From assembly GCA_021029095.1 (NCBI GenBank), contig JAJOHG010000181.1, positions 1 through 50,992 of the forward strand: a stretch of 50,992 nt of DNA. Reading direction: 5' to 3'. Every line of letters starts with the position of its first letter. Position 1 is the stretch's first letter. Shown one piece after another: positions 34,605-45,976 of the stretch. The DNA is from Phellopilus nigrolimitatus (lineage: Eukaryota; Basidiomycota; Agaricomycetes; Hymenochaetales; Hymenochaetaceae). The translations under genes were made by a program, and so were the position numbers. The notes under the pieces are model-generated. The model made no database searches. It saw only the letters and a list, made by a program, of their open reading frames with translations, and was not told the DNA's origin.

Positions 34605-35058
34605 CCCCATTCTGTGAGCGCCTGCTGACGCGCATTCCCACGGTTCTCGCGGTTCTCGAGCGAGATGCGCGTCTACTCTGCATGGGTAGCGGTAGCCTCC
34701 GCGGATGCATGATCGATACTCCTGTAGCGCTCGCTGAAGGTTCTAGGCGAGAGTCCGAAGCGTCTGCCAGGGAACAACCTGTGAAATTGCCAAGTATCCC
34801 TTTCGGAGCGCCGAAGAGGACGCGGGCGCGTTATCTACCGTGGTTCGGGAGAAGGCAATCATGGAGACACGAAAGCAGAACCCTTCCAGTATCTAAGATC
34901 CTCACGCTCACCCGTTCTGCTTGCGAGATGCGGACCGTTACAGAGTTTGAATATATATAGCAATGAAACTTCAGATAACGTCTTACAGAGCTCTGGAAAC
35001 CAGTTACCGACACAAGCCTTGCCGAAATTTAATATCTCGTTGAGTCTGATGGACAATA
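34605..35058. other. Spacer between TIR element copies 2 and 3
   Basis: A GC-rich first half (34605-34860), then AT-rich sequence. A 131-codon plus frame (34565-34960) runs out of the element end and has no motif, so it is not called. Confidence 0.4.
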
Positions 35059-35985
35059 CAGTAGGGTCATTCAAAGTTGGAACGGAACGACGTTCCACTC
35101 CTGTCGGTTGCCCAAAAAGGAAGGGATTATTCAGCACAGTACAAGCGGCGTTACATCACTTACCTGCCTCTGCAAAATTCAGACTCTTCAACAGCCCGGC
35201 CTCAATCCCTCGCTTTAGTTCTGAGAAGTTCTTAATATAATCTTGAGATGTAATATGTGTATAATGATTCCCTAAAATCATAAAAAAAATGGCTACATTG
35301 CAATGAGGCCAAATCAAATATGATGGTTGTTTGTCTTGAAAATTGGTGTCTTGTCCCTTGCTCATTTATCACAGCAGAGACTATGCTGGATGGTAGTCAT
35401 CTGCAAGTTTTCAGCTTAATTTTTGTCTAGAGAATTTTGTCTGAAGATTTGGCAGGGCTTTTCTTTTTGTTGTAAAACCTCAAGGTTATCTTTTGACTGG
35501 TTACTATAAGCACAATGAAGGCAGAATCAGGTCAATGATAGCTTTATAGAGAGGTTATTTAGGGTGTCATATGTATCTTTGAGAAAAAAAAATCCTTGGA
35601 AAGGGAAAATCTATTCTGCAAGAGGAGGTCACTTGAAAATTGACAGACAATATATTTCAAAGGTCAGAAGTCCCCTAGATGTGAAGATGCTGGAAATATT
35701 TTCAGAATCATGCCGAAGAGAGTCGAAAAGCAGAACATATGCAGCATACAGGTGGGTGTAGAAATTGACGAACCGCGTAAGTGATTGGCGCTGCCAAAAA
35801 AGGAAGATAACAGGCTTTTCTTCCTTATTTGGCGCCGGTATATGCGTGATCGACGCCGCCAGAGCGCGGGAAGCAGGTGCGTGACGGTCTGTGACTCAGG
35901 GATATAAGCTGACGTAATTTTTACCTTGCTGGGCAGCCGACAGGAGTGGAACGTCGTTCCGTTCCAACTTTGAATGACCCTAGTG
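35059..35985 (+). mobile_element. 927-bp diverged TIR element, copy 3
   Basis: The ends are CAGTAGGGTCATTCAAAG and CTTTGAATGACCCTAGTG, so both TIRs carry matching changes relative to copies 1 and 2. It keeps the GGAACGGAACG palindrome and the sequence AAAAAGGAAGGGATTATTCA next to the left TIR. The hairpin region (35748-35840) starts the same way (ATACAGGTGGGTGTAG) but its right arm has decayed. The middle is mostly dissimilar. It looks like a related subfamily or an older insertion. Confidence 0.8.
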
Positions 35986-36186
35986 TCGCACAGCCTCCAA
36001 AGCATAACTTTGGAATAAAGATATGTCCTAAGCGCTTTGTGCAAAGCAGACATTATGGATAGAGACAATAGGCTTGAAGCCAGCATTCGAGACTTTGAAA
36101 TGTGAGGTGCCCTAGCCTGTATTTACTACTATTGGCGCTTATGTTTTGTACACTTGTGATCCGGTTCTGCGCTTTATTTTATTGAC

Positions 36187-38323
36187 TCATAATACGGCTT
36201 CGGGCAGCGCCTTGATGAGTCTCATAACCTCATCGAACCGTCTGTCTTCATCCCAGCCTATCGTCCTGTCTTCGCGGAGCGTCAAAACCTGCTTGACGTC
36301 CCGCAACGCCTTCCCAGCCTCCTCGACAGCACGCAGCTCCTCATCTACGACGCGCACCCAATTGCGTGCCACAAGCTTCTGATCTTCCCCGAGGTTTGGC
36401 TCGCGATAGTGCCACAGCACGCTGTCCGTTCCGTGCGTGACATAGCCTGAAGAGTCGGGTCAGTGCCCTAATAAAGCGCAAGTTTTTGAATCCACAGGAT
36501 TAAAATTAGAAGCGGACCTTTCGTGCGGTCCCGCACCTGCTCGGGCGTCCACCGGATCTCGTACCGCAGCACCGGGAATCCACTCGCGAGCAGGTCGCGC
36601 GCAAGCATACGCACAGGGAGGTGCACCTGTCCGTCGCTCAGCACCGTGCCGAACCGCGCAAAGCACGCCTCCTGCGGCGCATCCGCAGGGAGGGGCGCGT
36701 ACAGCGCGAGCAGCGCGTCGACAGTTTCCTCTGCGTAGTACCGCAGCAAGTTGTGCCGCACGTCCGCCGCGCAGTCGATCGGGTGTGCAATCGCGTAGAG
36801 GTACCATTCCTCGCTGAGGTCGCCGACGACGACGGACTGCACGCCGGCGCGGCGGAGACCTGCGGCGAACGCGCCGGAGCGCTGCCATGCCATGGGGTCT
36901 GGTGCGGTGGGTGCCCACACGCCATCACGGCACCCGCGGAAGGTCCCGAGGGCCCCGAGCTTCTCATTGTTGATGGCAGTAGTGATGGTATGCCAGGGTG
37001 TCTTCTCTGGGTTCTGGAGCGTAGAAAGTACATCTGCAGAAGAAGGGTCTATGGAGAGTGCAGTGCAGAGCGCGGTAAATTGGGTCCGAAGCTCGCTTAG
37101 TGTCTTCGGCGCAATCCTGATGCTATTGATAAGCCAAGCAAACAATTCATTAAAAATAGGACTTACACAATAGCATTAGAATGCAGAATGGCACTCCTGA
37201 AGGGCGCCTTTAGTCCTTCAGGAAGATGCGACGCGTAATGTAAGAGTTGATGCACGGAGTGTGCGCCTGAGAGTTTCGTTAGATCTTTCTTGAAGAATTC
37301 ATCGGAACAATGGACATCATACCGGCGGATAGTCCCGCGACCTGGATGTTCTCTGGATCACCTGCAAAGAGTTCCCGAAAGTTAGAATGTGAGTATAGAA
37401 CGAATAGATCCTGTATGTATTCTACCTCCGAAGGATGAGACATTTTCCTTGATCCACTGGAGAGCCAGCCACTGGTCTTTGAACCCGAAATTTCCTTCGA
37501 TTCTCGGACTGTCGCAAGCCAGGAAGCCGAATGCCGAGAGGCGGTAGCCAATACTCACATGAATCTCATTGCGCTCGGCGGCGATGTACTGATTTTGCGA
37601 GGCTAATCCATGAGGTGAGCCGAACTGGAGAAAACTAAAGGCTTATCAGCTCAATTCGAGGGAAAGTGCTTCTCGAAAGTCACTTTGCTTACCCTCCATG
37701 AATGTAAACTTTGACTGGAAACTTCGCTAATGATGAGGTGGGATCGAAAGACGGCGGTATGATGACGTTCAGGAAGAGCCTATTTGGGTCATACAAAGTC
37801 AGATACTAGTGCTGAGTCAGGGAGGAAAGAGAAACATACGGATTCTCTGTTGGTTGGCCAAGTCCAAGTACATCTCCCGCAGGTATGCCTTTAATTAAAA
37901 CGTCAAAGTTAGGATTTGCGTTAGACATGTGGGAGACAAGAAAATGGTCCCACCAGCTGCCTGTCCGTTATTAGAGGGCTGGACTCCATCTTTAGAGATA
38001 TGATAAAGTTTCAGAACCGAAGATAGGGAGCGGCTAAGCATTGCACTCACAAGAAGACTCATGGATGTACTCCTTATCGTCGTACCTGAAATCCGTCGGT
38101 AAAGGTACGGAATTTTCAAATCGACGAGGCGGTAAAGCATAAGGAAGCTCTTGAGTGCAACAGATAAGATTTCATTGCGGGCTCACTCGAACGATTGGAA
38201 ACAATTACCGAGAAATACGACGGCTCCGTTGGCCGCCCGTCCGCCAGTCACAATCCCAAACCTCGTTTCAACTCTCACGCGCTCAAAGTTCTTCTCGAGC
38301 TCCTCGGAAAGGTGTGTCGCCAT
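36187..38323 (-). CDS. Type-B carboxylesterase/lipase family protein
   Basis: Ten exons, all in phase: 38209-38323, 38051-38149, 37954-37989, 37840-37888, 37693-37779, 37426-37634, 37323-37361, 37167-37266, 36518-37122, 36187-36446; 532 aa. The start MATHLSEELEKNF leads into VETRFGIVTGGRAANGAV, the family's N-terminal strand, then LPYALPPRRFE, ENPLFLNVIIP, KVYIHGG (oxyanion loop), VSIGYRLSAFGFLA and the nucleophile elbow AGLSAGAHSV with Ser210 (GLSAG instead of the common GESAG; an intron splits the motif). The expected catalytic His lies in YVTHGTDS (His451). It should be an alpha/beta-hydrolase that cleaves esters; the substrate is unknown. No clear signal peptide is seen, so an intracellular enzyme is likely. 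It is divergent from the F-box gene. Confidence 0.9.
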
Positions 38324-38843
38324 ACTGTGACTCGTGCTGTACGAGAGTTTGCAGTAAGACCGGCTGAAATTACGCCTAGTAGTACCTATGAGAGAGATCC
38401 AGATTCCGGACGAAAGCTATCGTGTGTTCACTTTATATCAGAGCAGGTTCTGCCGAGTTATAAAAAGCGCAGTCTATTTTTCACTCGTGGAGACTGTTGA
38501 GCGTCTGGGCGGATTGGAGATTCAATCTAGAGTTGAGTTTGTCCAGTGCCGAGTCTCCGATTGCGGCAGTCCATCAAACATACCAATCTTTACTGCGATT
38601 TTTATTATTGAAAGAAGGAGCGTGTGATGGATTCTCAATACGATCGGATCAGCAGTTTTCTGGTTGCTGACACTACAACGAGAATTCAAGCCGAAAGTGC
38701 GCGAGTAAAAAAAAAAACTCGGCGAGCGTCACACGTGTATCGCAGTCCTCGGTCCCCAAAACGGAAGGTCGGCATCGTTCACAACACAGGCCTGCTCTCC
38801 GTCGGTGTTGTTCTTGTCCACATCGTCGTCGACGTCCTTCACG
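38324..38843. other. Divergent promoter region
   Basis: This separates the carboxylesterase (-) and F-box (+) genes. Short frames (38388-38627, 38624-38881) have no motif, though an upstream F-box exon cannot be ruled out. It contains a 12-A run at 38708-38719. Confidence 0.45.
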
Positions 38844-40917
38844 ATGACAGCCTCTATATTTCCATCGACGATGCAACTTGAAGAGGCGAAATCAAAGCTA
38901 GAGGCCCAGGAGAAGGAAGCGAGCGAGCTAGGCAGAAAGATCGAAGAGGCGCGCAGTGAACTTGAAGAGCTCATCGCCGAGTCCAAACGGGCCATCAACG
39001 CGCTTGAGGACGACAAGCGCAGAGTCCAGGGCGAGATACAACTCACCAAGGAGTTTCTCTCGCCTATGCGGAGGCTTCCAGACGACCTTCTCCAGCACAT
39101 CTTCTGGTCGAACTTCGAGGAGTTTCCGTGTTGCGCGTGGACCCTTGCAGCGGTATGTTCGTCATGGCGGAGACTCGTGCTGAACATGCCTAGAATGTGG
39201 TCGAAGGTAAGTACCGGCATACTCTAAGGCTTCCATGCGTATCTGACTTTACCTTAAGATCCGCTTAGTGACCACGCCGGACGCGTCTCCAGACACTGTT
39301 CGTCTTTGGCTCGAACGCTCTGGTTCACGGTCGCCTCTCGATATCGAAATATATCTTCATGTTCCAGCGCCTCCCCGCAAGCGCAGGCGTGTCGTGACAC
39401 CCGTGCCCGTATGGAGTCCTCCGCCCGTCGCAGACATGTTTTTCCAGGCACCGCCGACGCCTCCAGCCGCTTACTTCGGTCCTCCGGCTGCAAACACAGT
39501 GCAATTTGGTATGCATGCCGCGATCCCACACCTTCCTCCACCACCGAACAGCGCACATGTCCACGCAGTATATGTTGATCCAGTGACAGGCTGGCGTGTG
39601 AACCGCAGCAAAAATCAGTCCCCGACGAGCTCGTCTTGGGGACATATTGCAGTTTATTACCTGGCCGAACAGATGCACCGTTGGAAGCGGTTTGTTTTTA
39701 GATTCGATCGTCAATTCGACTCGATGGCGGCACTGCGAAATATATCGCGTATGTTCTTATCTTTAAACTAATGGAGTTCTAATAATTTGGTTTACTTCAT
39801 AGGCGACGCACCGATGCTGGAGGAGTTTGAAGTATCCTGTGGAGAGCCGCTGCGCTCCGATGCGGACTTGTACCCGTACGACTGGGCGTGGCTTCCCTCA
39901 GCAGATTGTAACTCAGAGACCCGTCTCCAGAACATCCGTTCCGTCACTCTGCAATACGTCCCTTTTAAGTGGTCATCGCCCCTCATCTCCGCGAATCTGC
40001 GCTCCATCAACATCCGCTCGCTCTCGACGCCCGGTTTGGGCGGCCACTCCAGTACACAGATGACGCTGGACCGCCTCCTGCACATCATCGCCGCGAACCC
40101 GTCGCTCGAACACTTAGCCTTGCACTTCCAGAACGCACAGCCTGCCGTGCTCCCACTCGAGCCAACGCGCCTCGCCGAACTCAAGTCGCTCAGCATCGGC
40201 GGCTCCTTCACGCTCGCGCCGCTGCTGGACGCGCTCATCACACCGTCTCTGGACTCGCTGACGCTCAACATCGACCGCGAGGCACCTGAGGAGTCTATTT
40301 CCGCCCTCCTTGCTCGCTCCAACTCCCCGCCCGTCACCTTCCTCTCCCTCGCCTACCAGAGCCAGCTCGGCATGGGGCCCTACTACGGCGACGCGCCCGG
40401 GCTTCTCCCTTGGGGCTTCCTCTCCGCGGTCCCCGATTTGCGCACGCTGCAGATCGGGCACACCGCACTCGACGTGCTCACGGACGCGCTCTCGCGCGTC
40501 GAAGAAGATGCGGGTTCGTGGCTCGCGCCGCGGCTGGAGCACCTCGCTATGCGCAACTGCCACGCACACGGCGACAGCGTCGCGAAGCTCGTTGCGCTCG
40601 TCGAGGCACGTAATCCGCAGCTACATGGTGCGGGCGGCGGACATCACGTGGCGTTTCCCGGGCATGCGAACGGCGTCGTCCACATTCCTGGTGCGCTGCA
40701 CGGTCTAGCGGGCGTTGGCGGCCCGATGCACCACGCACCGGTCGGCGGCGCGGGCCACCCGACGCGGTTGAAGAGCCTGGAGCTATACGACTGCGCGACG
40801 CTCGGCGAAGATATCGTGAGGTGGTTACGCAGCCGGATAGCGGACGTGAAGTTCAGCGAGCCCGTAATCCCTCGGTACGGCCAGCTTCATCTCCTTAATG
40901 ATGTTGAGTCAGCGTGA
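38844..40917 (+). CDS. F-box protein with leucine-rich C-terminus
   Basis: Three exons (38844-39206, 39259-39748, 39803-40917), in phase, 655 aa. An N-terminal coiled coil (EAKSKLEAQEKEASELGRKI and onward) is followed by a typical mushroom F-box (LSPMRRLPDDLLQHIFWSNF, then WTLAAVCSSWRRLVLNMPRMW). A Pro-rich insert interrupts exon 2 (about residues 160-225), and the C-terminal half has leucine-rich strands (PMLEEFEV, SLEHLALHF, LDSLTLNI, LRTLQIGHTAL, RLKSLELYDC). F-box proteins link substrates to Skp1-Cullin-F-box ubiquitin ligases; the leucine-rich part should bind the target, which is unknown. The start could also be 38805 or 38871; 38844 gives a short leader before the coil. Confidence 0.88.
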
Positions 40918-41466
40918 CTGATTTCCCTCCTTTGCCCTTCCTTCTATATGATATCGGCCTCGTCTCTTACACCAACGTGCTCGCGATGACCAATACAGTG
41001 GGCCTCCAAGAAGTCCCTCGTACTACCCTATCGACCTATAGCGACATCTATGATCAAAGGCCGTTGCTATTTCTTGCAAACACGAAATAAAACCGAATAC
41101 TAAGGTTCGAGATTGACTATAAACGGTCCCCGGTGAATGTTTAGTTTAAGTTTTTCTTGGTTTTGTATACGATATTGTTGTATTGCATGTATTCTTTTTT
41201 CTTGGCTTCTGTACGAAACGCGATACGGTACAATACTTAAAGAGATTAGTTTCCCTTTGCCTCTTCCTTTCTTTCATTTTCCGTTTATTACTGTCCAAAC
41301 ACTGCGGGTTCTAGTGACTTTCATTGAATTGTGTATCAGTACGACAGTTACAATTGATATATGCTTTAATATGCGTTGTTGATATCTAAAAGTCGGTATA
41401 ATTAGCAGTAAGTGAGATTAAATACGCTCGATGGATCATAGCACGTCTTTTGGTTGATTCTATATA
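40918..41466. other. Convergent 3' flanks
   Basis: This lies between the stops of the F-box gene (+) and the NFX1-like gene (-). It is AT-rich with T-rich runs, presumably both 3' untranslated regions. No gene is seen. Confidence 0.55.
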
Positions 41467-44400
41467 TCAGTCGTTCTCCCAGCTGTCCGGTACATCGTCG
41501 TTCGCTTGAGGTGCTTGTTCGGGGTGATAACCTAAAACAGGTCTGCTCGCCAAAGACCCTCGCACTGGAGCGTTCGCCACGCCGCTCGTCCTCGTCATGC
41601 TCGCATCATGAACACTGGGTCCTCGCGCACCAACCGCCCGACTTGGAGCGCCCCACGCAGATGCGGAAGCAGAAGGAGGGTGCGATGAACTTGCTACCAC
41701 CGACGTCCAGCCGCGGGCACCACCATGCTGTGTCGTACCGAACCCATGACCTGCGCTTGCACTCGAATGCGCCGGCGGAGGGTTCGATGACGCCGAACTT
41801 GGGCGAGACACCAGTGCGGACTGCGGGGCGGAGCGCAAGTCTGCGAGCTTGCCGAGATTGCTGTTGTGTGCTAATGCCGCTGAAAGAAGCGGTTTTGGCA
41901 TGCGTGTGTCGATGCGCCGGATGAGCTGGACGCTAGAGATAGCAGGAATAAGCACGTAGTAAAGAGAGCATGGGTATATGAATATGAACAGTACCTTCTA
42001 TTGGGCTCTTGGTCGACCATTTGGGTGTCTATTCTGTAGATAGAGGCGAGCTAAAGAAAATAAATGACATAATCAGCTCTTATCACAAATAGCGCGACTA
42101 AAGGTACAAACATCGTGGACAAATTTCCTGCGCGCTTCATGCATGTACGGAAGGACTTGCACCTTCCTTTCCGACGCAACAAATCTAACCAATTTATCAA
42201 TACCAGCGCTCAGAAAAGAATACTTGTAGGTAACTCACTCCGCAAACGACTTCTCCACCTGCAAGCAAAACTTCCCATTATGACGCGCGAACGCGAGAAG
42301 CTCGTCCGAGTATACGATGGGACGCTGACCGTCGCGGTCCTTCACCTCCTGCGAGATACCAAGTGCATCCGCCAGACGTGCGTTGCGCTTCGCTACCGCG
42401 CATTCGTTGGTGCACTTGAGCTGCTGCGTCGCCTCACGACCCGCAGGACTCGATGTGCTGCGTCCACAGAGTGCAGCCTGCTGGATCCGCCCGCATGGGC
42501 ACCGGAGCGTGATGCTTGCTTGACACGGCTCGTCTTCGGAGCAGGCAGCGGGGGCGTGACAGGGCGCCATACAGCCGTGGTGAGCGGGAAGGCTGAGATT
42601 ATGTCGTTCAGGCCGAAGACGTCTTTAAAAGGGCCTATCTAACTTACCATAGTTTCCGAGGCTTTCCACAAACAGACGTGCAAGTCCCGCACTCTGCACC
42701 ATGGCAAAGACGCTCACAATGATGAAATCCGCAATCAAGCAGCCTAAATCATAAATAAGAAAATGTTTTGCAAATCTGAGAGAGACCGAACTTACTTTCC
42801 GCACGTCGTCCCACACGATACCTTCTCCTGCGAGCACCTAGCATGCTTTAATTTAGAATCCGTTCTTTTCCAGAAAAATGGCTATCATATACCTGATGTT
42901 GCTGACCGAGTTCTTCCCGCATGCGCACGTCTTCGCCGTCAAGAACGGACACGGAGGGCACGGCGTAGGGTCTTCATGACACGAATGCGCCGACTTTGGA
43001 TGCCCACACGGCGGGGGAAGACGCGAGCATGGGTATGAGCAGCTGATCCGCGTCCCGCAGGGGATTGGCGGCTCGACAACCGTGCGCCCACAATGGCAGA
43101 CCATCTAAAGACAATCTGTAAATTGAAGTAAATCCGTAAATAGGCACGAGAATTCACCTCCTCGAACGACGAACGCAAGCACGGCGGACACGTCCCGCGA
43201 TGGTCCCTCTCCTCACAGCGGTGGTTCCCACACCCAAGTACTTTCCCACAAATCAAATCGCATTCGTGCCAGTGCCCCTCGTCGCCTAGCGAGAGAGCTT
43301 CTTCCAAACCCTGTTGCGCCTGGCGTTTCTTACCTTTGACCTTCGCACTGCCGGCAAGCGCCGCAAGAGGACAGCATAGGCGGTTGCACTGGTGCCGTCC
43401 GCAGGCGCGGAGCGCGCTGCACGCCCGGTCGCAAAGGACGTCAGCAGGCGCCACAGCAGACGAGATCTCGTGGCACGGGACAGGGCGCGTCGTTGACCCG
43501 CAGCGGCAAGGGATGATGAGTGATATAGCACAGGGCGGGCAGGGTCCGACATGACCTAGGTTAGCAATAATATCAGCTTGAGGGGGGAAGATACCGAAAG
43601 CAACATACATGGAACAGAGCACACGTGCTCGCACCCATCTAGCTGCTTCATGCAAAGGCTACCGCACGTCATGATTGGATCTGTGCATCGTTCTCTCACA
43701 CCGCCTTCGAGGTTGCCGAGTAGCTTTTTCCCGCATGGACAGTGTGTAATCAACGATGGAGAACGTGGACACGGAGGAGTAGAGGTAGGCGGGTGACAAG
43801 GCTTCTCGCACTTGTGAATACCGCACTCAAATGGCCTGTCAAAGAGGAGAAGAAATTTGAATCTGAGGGAACGCTGCAGAATATCAAAACAAAACTTACC
43901 GACCGCATGGGCTCTCGCAAGCAAACCTCCCGTCCCATTCTTGAAGAACTCCATCGCCATTCACAACATAGCTATGCTTCTCCTCGCCCTCTCCGCACTT
44001 TAAGGCTCTCGACGCCTTCCCGCAGTAGCAGTTACTCGTCTCAACGATTGGGCACTCCTTACACGGACCCGGGTGGCATGCCGTCGTGCAGAGATGTTTC
44101 CCACACCCAAGCATCTTGTCGCAGACGTTTCCACACGACAAGTTCGCCGTCGGCGCGTCCGCCTTCCCGTTCGCAGATAGAGATGCAAGGTCGGCGCAGC
44201 GGAAAGATTTGACTTGGCGTCGGCAGTGGCAGGGAAGCTGCGTCATGACCTGGCACGGCGGGCACGGACCAGGATGACAAGAGAGAGAGCACGCGTGCCC
44301 GCAGGCTCGTGGACGAGAGCAAGGGTTCCCGCAACTGTGTGGCGTCGCGAGACGCACAGGTCGAGGATCTGGGGTCGAGCCGCAAAAACACCTACATTAC

Positions 44401-45365
44401 AACGTTTAGAGAAGGAAAGAAAAGTTTTGCTTATGAATATAGATGCTTACATGTACGAATTGGGAACGTGAAGTCGTCTGCGCTGACACCCTGGACATCG
44501 CCATTCTCCTTGCTTATTCGTCTCTCCACGAGCACGAAAGGCGTCCCGCATGTCCTTGACCGACTTGGACGCCCACGGCTTAATGCACTTCATATGAAAT
44601 GGCGTGTAACAGCACTGCGCATCCCCTGCTGGGTCTTCAGCGTCGCCGTCTGTTGATATGATCAAAAACAAAACTACCATTAGTTGCTGAGTGTGACTTA
44701 CTTGAGAGCGAGTCATTGCGAACAGACGGCGAGCAACTCCAGATGGGTTGCGCAGGGTGGATCGAGTTAAAGCAGATAGGGCAGTCCGCATATGGCGGCG
44801 TCCGGAGTGAATCGATAAGTCTATTAGTAAGGTTGTCCGCCTTCACCTCACGAGTACTGGAGGGAGCAGAAGGAGCATGGAGAACTCGGGCTTCGGATGG
44901 CCCGTCAGTTAGTCTCGAGTTTATTTGTTTCCTACGACCACCCCCGCGAGAAAGTCCCGGTCCAGACTGATGCTGCCCGCGCCCTTTGTATTCTCGGATT
45001 CCAGTACCAGAGCCTGACCCAGAAGCAGATGGAGTTGAACGGCCCGACTGAGTAGTGGCTTCACCGGTAGCGACATGGGGAGGGCCTTGGATGCCGTCTC
45101 CCTCCCTACGCGGCTGTCCACCGTTCCGCCGCCTGACATTATAACGAGGCTGACGACGCTCGGAATTATCTCCTACATTCCTGACATCGTCATGACATTC
45201 TGGGTGTGCCACATCAACGTCCCGCCTCGTCCTCGGCTTTCGCCTCCTCTTCTGTTTCTCCTGGTCGTTCAATACATTCGGGTCAGACGAAGGTGCCACC
45301 GATCGTAATGCATTTTCTGAAGAACTTGGAGTAAACGTCGGCGCAGTCGTTACCGTAGAAGGCAT
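41467..45365 (-). CDS. FAP1: NFX1/FAP1-type zinc-finger protein with RING-like and R3H domains
   Basis: Twelve exons, all in phase: 44702-45365, 44451-44649, 43900-44391, 43609-43835, 43158-43555, 42893-43104, 42796-42837, 42648-42743, 42239-42592, 42112-42184, 41995-42050, 41467-41932; 1,092 aa. A basic, Gly/Arg/Ser-rich N-terminus precedes a RING/PHD-like finger (residues about 203-283: YADCPICFNSI, CYTPFHMKCI, WRCPGCQ). Residues about 290-800 carry repeated NF-X1 fingers (CGHACSLSCHPGPCPPC, CGIHKCEKPCHP, CGNHRCEERDHRGTCPPC, CGFHHCERLCH). An R3H domain follows (ELLAFARHNGKFCLQVEKSF, then ARRKFVHD), and the tail is low-complexity. Yeast Fap1 binds Fpr1 (FKBP12) and gives rapamycin resistance; human NFX1 is a nuclear regulator with ubiquitin-ligase activity. 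The symbol is by homology only. Confidence 0.93.
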
Positions 45366-45976
45366 TCACCAAAGCAAGAACAGAGAAACGGATTTTTACA
45401 GAGCAGTATGTCAAGTCATAATGGAGGACTGGTTTATGTAATGTAAGTCGTTACGCTATCAAGAGCATCACGTGCCATATTAGAACTTCGAAGGTCAATC
45501 TCGTAAGTCACATACAAGAACTCTAAATCTAATCTTCAAGTTAGTACAGTACGCTCATAGCAAAATCATCGCTTCAAATCCGGATTTAGGACACTGGAAT
45601 GCGATTTTGATCAATCGACAACCTGCGGCGGAAATGAGATGTGGAACCTTCCCAGCTACCTTTTACGTGACATGAGCACTGTCCGACTTCCGCTGCGACT
45701 CAAAAGCATTAACAATACTTCATTGTAGTGCATGTTCAACAGAGCAGGTCTTACTGATAAATACAGCAACGAGAGCAGCGGCAAGTTTATAGCTGCCCTA
45801 GTATGATACAAGTCACGGAGCGAATACTTAGAGGATCCGGAAGAAAAAAAAGAGAAGACGCGTTGCAGACAGTCCGGAGACGTGCATTTGAGTGAAACAA
45901 GTAGGAGATCCATCTGAGATTTTTGGAAAAAGACGACGCAAAGAAATGTAACGTTGCCGAAGCCCCATAGATGGCT
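45366..45976. other. Intergenic, upstream of the NFX1-like gene
   Basis: Tandem minus-strand arrangement: it holds the NFX1-like promoter and the 3' flank of the IKS1-like kinase. No supported gene. Confidence 0.5.
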
